A stretch of 64,000 nt of DNA. Origin: Pomphorhynchus laevis (taxonomy: Eukaryota > Acanthocephala > Palaeacanthocephala > Echinorhynchida > Pomphorhynchidae). The notes below the pieces were generated by a model. The model made no database searches. It had not been told where the DNA came from and saw nothing but the letters and a program-made list of their open reading frames with translations. Numbering within the stretch: the first letter of the stretch is position 1; each line of letters begins with the position of its first letter. Both the position numbers and the translations under genes were made by a program. Shown piece after piece: positions 25,035-33,253 of the stretch. The stretch spans positions 1 to 64,000 of the forward strand of contig WNNJ02001990.1 in the NCBI GenBank assembly GCA_012934845.2, in the 5' to 3' direction.

Positions 25035-28000
25035 GTGAAAGCTAAGGAGCTGCGCGATATTCTTATTTGCGATTCATTTATTACGGGTTTACAATCGAAC
25101 GAAATTCGTCAACGCATACTCGAGACTAATGACATCGACAAAGAGAAAGCTTATCAAGTCGCTCGAACAATTGAAGCAGCTCAAACTCAATCAAACGAAT
25201 ATCGACACACATCCGAATTCACAGTAAATGCCTTAAGGGAAACCAAAGGTTCAAAAGGAAATACTGATATTTCTGAAAGTGAAGAATCTATTGCCGTAGC
25301 TCAAAAGATCAACAAGAAAAGGTGCTACTTTTGTGGTGGAGTTATGCATACACGAAATCGTTGTCCAGCCCGGGATGCTGAATGTTCATTCTGCTTAAAA
25401 CGTGGACACTACGAAAAAGTTTGTCGAACTAAGTTGCTTCGATCTCGACGAAAATACAATCGTAGTACTCGACCATACGCGTCCGACTGTGAATCACTTA
25501 ATATCATATCCTGTCAAAATGCAAATGGTGATGCATCTAAACTTGACGACATGACGGTACAAGTTCGCGTTGGAACACAACAGCTGGATGCTCTTATCGA
25601 TACAGGGAGCTCTTCCAACTTTGTCGATTCATCAGTTATTCGAAAACTAGGTATTCCTACAGAATCTTGTTGTGTTAGGATTTCCATGGCTAATTCATCA
25701 TTTACATCCGTATGCAATGAACGATGCGTATTACCGATATCTTACTGTGACCGAAACTATACTGACATTCAATGCTTCGTCATGCCTCATCTTTGTCGTG
25801 ATCTCATACTTGGTCATCCATTCCTGCGCTTGCATTCAAGTGTTTCCATTCGACTTCGAGGAAATGCTAAGCAAGAAACATTAACCATTGGGCAACTATC
25901 GAGCATGGAAATCGATATACCGTCGTTATTTTCAGACGATTTTAAAAACTGGAAACCTGCAGCAATTCCGTCCCGGCGCCGTAATATCGAAGATCGCCGC
26001 TTTATTGCTTCGGAAGTAAAACAGATGTTGTCCGAAGGCATCATCGAGCGCAGTCGCTCACCGTGGCGTGCGCAAGTTCTTATTGTAAACAGAGAAGGAC
26101 GTCGTCGTCTAGTAGTAGATTACTCGCATACCGTAAATAGATTCACGGTCCTCGACGCTTATCCCATGCCCCGAATTGACGACCTGATCGACACCATATC
26201 GTCCAATAACGTGTTTAGCACCCTCGATTTAAAAAGTGCTTACCATCAAGTTCCTTTGCGAGCAAACGAAAAATTCTTGACCGCATTCGAGGCAGATAGT
26301 CAACTCTATCAATTTCAGTGTATGCCTTTTGGACTCACGAATGCTGTAGCCGCCTTCCAGCGAATAATCAACGAGATCATAGAGAAAGAAAACTTAACCG
26401 GCACCTATTCATACCTCGACGATATCATTGTGTGCGGCAAAACACAGCAAGAACATAATACAAATCTGGCCAAGTTTCGTGAAGTTGCTTCTAGGTACCG
26501 AATAACACTAAATGAATCGAAATGTATGATTAATAAAACGATGATCAATATTCTGGGATATCAAGTTGGTAGTGGTATTAAACGGCCTGATCCTAATCGT
26601 GTCTCACCTTTGCGAGAACTGCAGGTACCTCAAAATAAACGTCAACTGCGAAGAATTGTCGGCCTTTTCTCACATTATTCCAAATGGATTCAAAATTTTT
26701 CGTCGCAGATTCGTCCGTTAGCTGAAACCACGATATTTCCTATTACACCTGCAGCAAAGCGCTCATTTGAGATAATTCGTGATTGTATTATTTCAGCTAC
26801 TCTAACACCCATTGATTTCAATAAGACATTTACAGTAGAGACTGACGCATCCCTTTATGCTATCGGTGCTGTATTAACGCAGGATAACAAACCCGTCGCA
26901 TTTTATTCGCATACACTTAGTAAGAGTGTCGTTGGACATTCCGCTATTGAGAAAGAGGCCCTTGCCATCGTTGAAGCATTGCGATACTGGAGGCACTATT
27001 TGTCTGGACGAACTTTCAATGTTCTAACGGATCTAAGGTCAGTTTCATTCATATTTAACAGGAATCATAAGAGTAAAATTAAAAATGAAAAAGTGCAAAG
27101 ATGGCGTCTCGATCTATCTGAGTTCAAATATTGTATACTTTACCGGCCTGGAAAGTTGAATTATGCGGCCGACTCAATGTCTAGGGATATTTGTGCTTCA
27201 AGTTGCGGTTACTTTAACAAACAGAAAGATCTCAAGCTTCTTTATGAACTTCACGCTACGCTTTGCCACCCAGGAGTCAATCGTTTGTATCACTTCGTTC
27301 AATCGAATCAACTTCCATATAGCACTGAAGACGTTCGTTATGTTGTATCTCATTGCGTTACCTGTTCGTTGTTGAAACCAAACTTCTTCAAGCCTCCAAA
27401 AACTGCCCTCATCAGAGCGACACGACCTTTCGAAAGAATTTCACTTGACTTCAAAGGTCCTTTGCCCAGTTCATCAGGCAAGAAATATTTGCTTACAGCC
27501 GTCGATGAATATTCTCGTTATCCCTTTGGATTTGCATGCCGTGATATGTCCGCTCAAACAGTGATAAATTGCCTGCGTGGTATAGTGACAATATTTGGTC
27601 CACCTGAATTTGTACATTCCGATCGCGGGTCATCCTTCATGTCGAAAGAATTCTCTGATTATCTGGAGAGTATTGGCACGGTAGCAAGTCACTCTTCTCC
27701 GTACAATCCGTTAGGCAACGGACAGATCGAACGCTATAACGGTATATTATGGAGCGCTGTACTTTTGCGGCTTAGAGACTACAATCGTCCGGTTGCTGCT
27801 TGGGAAACGGTCCTCGCTGAAAGCCTTCAATCTATTCGAGGACTATTATGCACCTCAACTGGCTCGACACCTCATGATCGAATCTTCAACTTCTCTAGAC
27901 GCCCATTAATTAAATTCAATTTACCAGAATGGCTCCGTCGTCCCGGATCTGTATTCGTGCGAAACTTCTACAAACACGACAAATACGACGATAAATTGCT

Positions 28001-28397
28001 CAAAGCTAAACTGATAAACGCGAATCCAAACACGGCTCATATCGAACTTCCATCTGGGAAAGAAGCAAATATTTCAACTCGACACCTATCTCGTTATCCT
28101 TCAGAAACCTCCATTTACAAGGATCCAGACAGTTCGGATATTCGTAGTTCGGGATTGTCAAGGGACGGGGATGACGACTGTCAAGATAGCTTCGATAGGA
28201 ACCAGCCAGACTATGAAGATGATAACAATAACGGAAAGCAATATGATGCCACTGACAATATCGATATGAACTTGAGTTCAAAGAGGACATCAATTCCTGA
28301 GGCAAACCATCATCCCGTGTCAACTAGAGAATTCTACCGACGAAGTACAAGAAGTCGAAGAAGTCCTGCATACTTCCAAAACTATCACATGGGATGA
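25035..28397 (+). CDS. Ty3/Gypsy gag(part)-pol polyprotein frame, 1120 codons
   Basis: Domains in order: the end of gag with two CCHC-like knuckles (CYFCGGVMHTRNRC, CSFCLKRGHYEKVC; residues about 96-130); aspartic protease (ALIDTGSSSNFVD, about 187); reverse transcriptase (YPMPRIDDL, FSTLDLKSAYHQV, QCMPFGLTNA, YSYLDDIIVCG, about 380-465); RNase H (VETDASLYAIGAVL, EKEALAIVEALR, about 605-650); and integrase with an H-H-C-C finger (ending HCVTCSLLKP, about 770), a core with DFKGPLP, VHSDRGSSF and NGQIERYN, and an acidic tail. This order is that of Ty3/Gypsy. The frame ends one base before the 3' LTR. No envelope-like frame is present. It is treated as a mobile-element fossil. Confidence 0.92.
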   Translation: MKAKELRDILICDSFITGLQSNEIRQRILETNDIDKEKAYQVARTIEAAQTQSNEYRHTSEFTVNALRETKGSKGNTDISESEESIAVAQKINKKRCYFCGGVMHTRNRCPARDAECSFCLKRGHYEKVCRTKLLRSRRKYNRSTRPYASDCESLNIISCQNANGDASKLDDMTVQVRVGTQQLDALIDTGSSSNFVDSSVIRKLGIPTESCCVRISMANSSFTSVCNERCVLPISYCDRNYTDIQCFVMPHLCRDLILGHPFLRLHSSVSIRLRGNAKQETLTIGQLSSMEIDIPSLFSDDFKNWKPAAIPSRRRNIEDRRFIASEVKQMLSEGIIERSRSPWRAQVLIVNREGRRRLVVDYSHTVNRFTVLDAYPMPRIDDLIDTISSNNVFSTLDLKSAYHQVPLRANEKFLTAFEADSQLYQFQCMPFGLTNAVAAFQRIINEIIEKENLTGTYSYLDDIIVCGKTQQEHNTNLAKFREVASRYRITLNESKCMINKTMINILGYQVGSGIKRPDPNRVSPLRELQVPQNKRQLRRIVGLFSHYSKWIQNFSSQIRPLAETTIFPITPAAKRSFEIIRDCIISATLTPIDFNKTFTVETDASLYAIGAVLTQDNKPVAFYSHTLSKSVVGHSAIEKEALAIVEALRYWRHYLSGRTFNVLTDLRSVSFIFNRNHKSKIKNEKVQRWRLDLSEFKYCILYRPGKLNYAADSMSRDICASSCGYFNKQKDLKLLYELHATLCHPGVNRLYHFVQSNQLPYSTEDVRYVVSHCVTCSLLKPNFFKPPKTALIRATRPFERISLDFKGPLPSSSGKKYLLTAVDEYSRYPFGFACRDMSAQTVINCLRGIVTIFGPPEFVHSDRGSSFMSKEFSDYLESIGTVASHSSPYNPLGNGQIERYNGILWSAVLLRLRDYNRPVAAWETVLAESLQSIRGLLCTSTGSTPHDRIFNFSRRPLIKFNLPEWLRRPGSVFVRNFYKHDKYDDKLLKAKLINANPNTAHIELPSGKEANISTRHLSRYPSETSIYKDPDSSDIRSSGLSRDGDDDCQDSFDRNQPDYEDDNNNGKQYDATDNIDMNLSSKRTSIPEANHHPVSTREFYRRSTRSRRSPAYFQNYHMG

Positions 28398-28398
28398 A

Positions 28399-28496
28399 TG
28401 TGGTATCACATTTAATTACTTTATCATTTATATTTAACTTTACCTACTATTTGTAGATTCGTGAATAAAAGCCATTTATTCTCTCTGGTTATCACA
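28399..28496 (+). repeat. 3' LTR of the Ty3/Gypsy element
   Basis: A 98-bp repeat identical to the 5' LTR, followed by the second TGTGT of the target duplication and the resumed LINE D sequence. Confidence 0.93.
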
Positions 28497-28501
28497 TGTG
28501 T

Positions 28502-28868
28502 ACAACGTGAAAATTTCCATTGATTTTACGTATAGATAAGGATGACTCGCCGTTTGTTTCACGTCGATGTTTCTCAATGCGAGCTAAATTGAGCTGGGCA
28601 ATATCAGAAGGGGAGCGGTCAGGAAAGATACGACTAGTAGACGAAGTGGTAAGAAGTTTAAAACGTTGGGAAAATACCAAGGATGCATGTGAACTATGTC
28701 GGAAAACAATTTTTAGGAGTGGAGGACTGAGATGATTGGATTTAGTGGATTTGTTTAAACGGATCAAAGATACAGGAGCGATATTATTGAAGAGGGATGA
28801 ATTATTATCAGGAAGAATGGTTGCTAGGATAGACCTGAAAGCAGATACATCATCGAGGCGACATTGAG
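28502..28868 (-). pseudogene. LINE D ORF1, C-terminal fragment
   Basis: The minus-strand frame LSPPLLKIVFRHSSHASLV...RIFPDRSPSDIAQLNLARIE matches the C-terminal third of ORF1 in copy E almost word for word. It is cut on the right by 5' truncation and on the left by the LTR insertion. Confidence 0.85.
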
Positions 28869-28872
28869 GAGA

Positions 28873-29112
28873 AGTTAATAATTTTTTAATTATTATAGCA
28901 TTTGTATTATTTTTATTTTATTACTTAATACTTGATTTTTTTAAATTATTTATTACTTAATTACTTTACACTCTATTACTTTTTTAAAAAATCATTACTT
29001 TGTGTAGAGATATTTAAATTGTCCAGGCACTTTATTATATAGAAACATTTTAAGAGATAAACGTAAACGAAACTTTGGTATACACAATAATATACACAAT
29101 TTAAATATACAC
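28873..29112. other. AT-rich spacer
   Basis: No feature was recognised. Confidence 0.4.
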
Positions 29113-29229
29113 ATGCAAAAAAACGAAGATCGAGAAAGCAAACTTACAATTGACGGTCATTTCGGATTGACGGATTTTTACGAAAGTTATTTTAAATCGA
29201 CATGGGTCGCAGAAAACAAACTGAAATAT

Positions 29230-30054
29230 CTGCATACGTATCACGCCAAGTTGGATTTAATTCTAACGGCTGAACTTTTGGACTACGGTATCTGTTCCAC
29301 CGTCAGATTGTGACACGCTTACTAGTAAAAATTTCATCTGTGGATTTTGCTTTGCGTCTGTTCTTCATACGGGATCTTTAGCTTCCATTTCGATGATCAC
29401 ATTTCCCTTAAACCCTTCGTCCGTGCCAAGGTCCGCTCGTCTAACTTAATTCTCCGTGACATCCGCAGTATCCTGCCCCTTATCGACTTCCGTTCTTGTA
29501 TGTCTCATCTTTCATCGGTTATCTTCCTTAAATTCGATTACTGCCTCAGCCTTTTCGCAAATTCCCAAAATCCATCATCCTACCTCTACAACGAATAATC
29601 AAGTCCGCTCTTCGAGTACTCTTTCGTCACCGTCGCTTCAACCACACATACACATATCTTGCCCAACTCTCCTAGCCCACCATCCACATCCGCATCAAAC
29701 ACCGCCTTCTTCTCGTAACTTTTCGTCTCATCACTGTCGGCTCCCCATCGCTCATCAACCTTTCTTTCTTAGAAGACACTCGCCCCATCTCGCTATCTTT
29801 GCATTCCCGTCATACCCTCTTACTCCACGTTCCCAATTATTCCAACGGCTAGGGTCTCCGATCCTTCCTCGTCGCCGCCCACTCGCCTGGAATCAACTCC
29901 CATTCGACGTCCACCGCGATCCCTCCTTTATCACATTCAAACACCTCATCCGTTTACACCTTCTCGACACATGATTTACATTTTTGTTTTGTTGTGGTCA
30001 TTAGCGCGTGCGCTGGCACGCATTTGCCACGTTAAAATAAATCTTTTTTAATAA
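29230..30054 (+). mobile_element. LINE (B/G subfamily) deletion derivative
   Basis: At about 29308-29360 the zinc-finger end CDTLTSKNFICGFCFASVLHTGS of ORF1 is recognisable. Almost at once, at 29375, the sequence becomes the RT C-terminal region FHFDDHISLKPFVRAKVRSS, continuing through WNQLPFDVHRDPSFITFK to the 3' hairpin (GCGTGCGCTGGCACGC, about 30007) and TTTGCCACGTTAAAATAAAT. About 3 kb of ORF1-ORF2 is missing at one join, so this is an internally deleted copy and not a simple 5' truncation. The region from 29113 may be its 5' end. Confidence 0.8.
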
Positions 30055-30057
30055 TGA

Positions 30058-31641
30058 ATGCAAGTGCAGCCAAAAATCTCAGATTCAAAAAATCCCGTAT
30101 ATTGTGAACACAGCTCAGGCGAACCTGAAACGTGTCATAGTGTATCGCTGCATGATGGATTTTATCAAGTTTCGGATAAGTCTGCTGAGACAGTGGCGAA
30201 GCCGATAACTGTTATAATTGATGTATCTACTCTACATTACATTTCTAAGTCAACCACACAAAATTCAAATAACCTACCATCACTCACTGAGTTTATAGAG
30301 CAACTTCTAGCTTCCAAATCGCCGTGTATAAATATAATCCCCAATTCGGTCTGATTGTAGAGCAGGAACCAACGGCATCTGCGAATGAGAAAACATTGGG
30401 GGAAATATCTGCTAATTGTTAAATTCAGTGCCAGAAAAAATTTATCAGTGTCCCGACCATGCAAATCTCAATGTAACATTCATGATCACCCTACTTCAGA
30501 AACAATGCAGGACGTCTCAAAAATCGTGTCTACACGATCTAGACCCAGACGAACGAGCTCGACTAAAACTCGCTAAATTGGAACTAATATAGATAGGAAC
30601 AAAATGGAAAAGTTAACTAATCAATTTATATTATAATTTTTTATTATTTTTGGAATATTTTATAGACCATGACCTAGTGCAACTTATCGATAAATTCGCG
30701 ATAATAAGAAACGAGTTCACATCACTTATGGACTTGTGCCTGTCAAAAAACATTAGTGACTTTAAATACATCTATATAAGACCTCCCTTAGGATCAAGCG
30801 ATCATATCGGTTAAATTGTAGAACTGACCCTTCCAAAGACCCAAAAGGATCCTGTGCCTCCTGTTTCCAGTATCAATGTGCACAAAACTAACTACGCCGC
30901 TATTGCCGCACTTTTGTCACATAGCCAGTGGCTAGATTAATTTTCAGTAGGCGTAAACATAGCATGGACAACTTTCGAGACGTGCTCCGTCACCTGATTG
31001 ACATATTTTCGCCTACCATGAACGTAAATACGAACCCAAGGCAAACAATTCAGTGGCTCGTATACTCATTTCGCAAATACAGAACTGGGCACGACACTTT
31101 CGAGGCTTAGAGAGAAACTCTGAACTACGCGACGTAATTAAACGTAATGCACAATGGATATTCCTAGCTAATATTTATTCCCAAATTCGCTCTGATCTAA
31201 AGCAATTCTATTCGTTTGTAACCAAGCAGTGCATTACGAGGCACGCTCAACTACAATGCGTATTTGATGATGCGGACAACTTGGTATTCGTCAAAAAATC
31301 GATTACTGATATATTTGCAAACGAATTTGGAATGGCGAACCCGTCGTCCATCAGAAAGAAGGTAACGTTCGGAACTTTCGAAAGAATTAACACATCAACT
31401 AATCTAGACGAATGCCTAAAAATCGTTCAACTGAACAATATATTCTCGGAACTAAGAAGACTTTCAAGAACATTTTCCTCTAGCCCAGACGGCATACCGT
31501 CAATTGCCTTGCGTGAACTCGCTACCACTGTGTGTGAACATTTTCATCGACTATTTGCTGCCTCGTTATTTACATCGACCTTACTTGCTGACTGGAGAAA
31601 CGCAATAGTGTGCCCGATCTATAAGAAAGGAAATTAATTAC
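30058..31641 (+). mobile_element. LINE F (C-type CR1) relic, 5' segment
   Basis: The start is an ORF1-like remnant at 30058-30570 ending DLDPDERARLKLAKLELI, which parallels the DLSLEDRLKLKEAK block of LINE C ORF1. Then come the end of an endonuclease (LGSSDHI, about 30790) and the inter-domain and RT N-terminal part (RNAQWIFLANIYSQIRSDLK, SSPDGIPSIALRELA, WRNAIVCPIYKKGN; 31053-31637). It breaks off at 31641, where LINE E is inserted, and resumes at 36213. Confidence 0.82.
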
Positions 31642-31876
31642 GTTATCGAACTACCTAGTTTGAAATACTAAGCTGCTAACAAATAACTATTTACAATTTC
31701 AGTTCCAGACAACCAACGACAACCTTCGACGACAACTAACGACAACCATCCGCTTGACAATTATCGACAACCATCGACAACCATCGACGACATCCGCTCG
31801 CTACTTACAACTAACGACTTGCAGACTAACGGAGTTTAAACATTCTTGATTATAACTAACTAATTAACATTTTATT

Positions 31877-33253
31877 ATGGCAAAGAGAAAGCTAACTAAA
31901 AATGTCGGCCAGCAACTCAAGTCCGTCAAGGAAGCTTACATCGAAAAGCAAATTGGATGCGACAACAAGAACTGCAATGTTTGGACTCACGTTGCCATTC
32001 CTTTCACTGACGAGGACAACGTTTTAAATCGGAATTTCCTCTGCGGCTTCTGTTGTGCTGCCCTCGTAGGTAAGCTAATGAAGAATGACCACTCAAACGG
32101 TGGAGACGTTCTGAACGCTAACAAAACAGATTTGTGCTCAATAAATAAACTTGATATCTCTCAGTCGACTCAGACCGCTGTTATACATGGAACATCAACA
32201 AACGACAACATATCTTCCAATCTATCGTCGTCATCCGTTTGCTTACTAACTCCTTCGTCATCTATGAAACCCGTTCTTGAAACTTCTCTCACACACACTC
32301 CTCCTTTAACTACGGATAAAACTTCCCATAATCTTCATCTTCCTAACAATGCAAACAGTAAAGGCCTTCATCTCGTACCTCATTTTTCCTATTCATCCCC
32401 ACATCTAAATACATCTCATACTTCTTTCTTCTCTTCACGTACTCCTTACTCTACCTCTACCGTATCACTTCTCAATAATTTACATCCTTCTGTCAAAATT
32501 ATCTCCAGTAACATATCCGTTCAACCTATTCAACAATCCACTTCTGTCACACATGCTCCAACCGTATCACCTATCAATAATTTACAACCTTCCGTCAAAA
32601 TCATCTCCAGTAACATCTCCGATCAACCGATTCAACACTCCACTCCTGTCACACATGCTCCAAACTATCTAAAATCTTCACTTAGCACACCTGTAATTCC
32701 CATGTTTAGCTGCTCTTCTGCCTCTACTGCTACCAGGTCTTTCCGTCCACCACTACGTAATCGTTTTCCTTCGCGCGATCGATGCATTATCATATCTAAT
32801 TTAAAGGTTTCCGAATCTGCTTCTCCTCAATGTCGCCTCGATGATGATGTATCTGCTTTCAGGTCTATCCTAGCAACCATTCTTCCTGATAATAATCCAT
32901 CCCTCTTCAATAATATCGCTCCTGTATCTTTGATCCGTTTAAACAAATCCACTAAATCCAATCATCTCAGTCCTCCACTCCTAAAAATTGTTTTCCGACA
33001 TAGTTCACATGCATCCTTGGTACTTTCCCAACGTTTTAAACTTCTTACCACTTCGTCTACTAGTCGTATCTTTCCTGACCGCTCCCCTTCTGATATTGCC
33101 CAGCTCAATTTAGCTCGCATTGAGAAACATCGACGTGAAACAAACGGCGAGTCATCCTTATCTATACGTAAAATCAATGGAAATTTTCACGTTGTACACA
33201 CAAGGCCAAAAATTCGATGGCGTCCCATCTCTCCCTCTTGTCTTCTTCGCTAG
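31877..33253 (+). CDS. LINE E ORF1 protein, 458 aa
   Basis: The frame starts MAKRKLTKNV with an ATG after TTTTATT. A CX4C...CX2C finger uses C28, C33, C56 and C59 (IGCDNKNCNVW...FLCGFC). Residues about 90-290 are Ser/Thr/Pro-rich and contain an internal duplication of about 33 residues, LNNLHPSVKIISSNIS and INNLQPSVKIISSNIS. The C-terminal part (about 290-458) has RCIIISNLKVSES, LKIVFRHSSHASLVLSQRF, FPDRSPSDIAQLNLARIEK and a basic TRPKIRWRP end. This matches the role of a CR1-group ORF1 RNA-binding protein. It overlaps the ORF2 start by 37 bp. No known enzymatic motif is seen. Confidence 0.88.
   Translation: MAKRKLTKNVGQQLKSVKEAYIEKQIGCDNKNCNVWTHVAIPFTDEDNVLNRNFLCGFCCAALVGKLMKNDHSNGGDVLNANKTDLCSINKLDISQSTQTAVIHGTSTNDNISSNLSSSSVCLLTPSSSMKPVLETSLTHTPPLTTDKTSHNLHLPNNANSKGLHLVPHFSYSSPHLNTSHTSFFSSRTPYSTSTVSLLNNLHPSVKIISSNISVQPIQQSTSVTHAPTVSPINNLQPSVKIISSNISDQPIQHSTPVTHAPNYLKSSLSTPVIPMFSCSSASTATRSFRPPLRNRFPSRDRCIIISNLKVSESASPQCRLDDDVSAFRSILATILPDNNPSLFNNIAPVSLIRLNKSTKSNHLSPPLLKIVFRHSSHASLVLSQRFKLLTTSSTSRIFPDRSPSDIAQLNLARIEKHRRETNGESSLSIRKINGNFHVVHTRPKIRWRPISPSCLLR

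Larger units (their letters stand above)
24877..28496 (+). mobile_element. Ty3/Gypsy LTR retrotransposon, 3.6 kb, identical 98-bp LTRs
   Basis: Terminal repeats at 24877-24974 and 28399-28496 start TGTGGTATCACA, end GGTTATCACA and read identical over 98 bp. The 5-bp target duplication TGTGT (24872-24876 and 28497-28501) marks insertion into LINE D; joining the flanks restores the LINE sequence seen in copy E. Identical LTRs indicate a very recent insertion. LTRs this short are unusual for the family. The coding part is one long frame with a gag remnant and pol. The pol looks whole; the gag part is short for the family, so the copy is probably broken about once or depends on help from others. 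Confidence 0.93.
21895..28872 (-). mobile_element. LINE copy D (A/E family), split by an LTR element
   Basis: The minus-strand LINE runs from an ORF1 C-terminal part (28868-28502) across the Ty3/Gypsy insertion into ORF2 (24871-21956) and a 3' UTR ending at about 21900. There the hairpin sequence GCGTGCATTCTGCA is followed by unrelated DNA. It is 5'-truncated within ORF1 at about 28870. ORF2 has an endonuclease frame 24855-23890 with GDFNIRLDRPADSD and GLSDHFLV, ended by a stop where copy E has W (RLRHAPW). The RT frame 23680-21956 (574 residues) is whole, with GVPQGSVLGPMLFSLLL, MQYADDILIYAHAPAYR and WNQLPIHIRQSTSMPYFK. The gap between them is bridged in a third frame. Confidence 0.9.
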
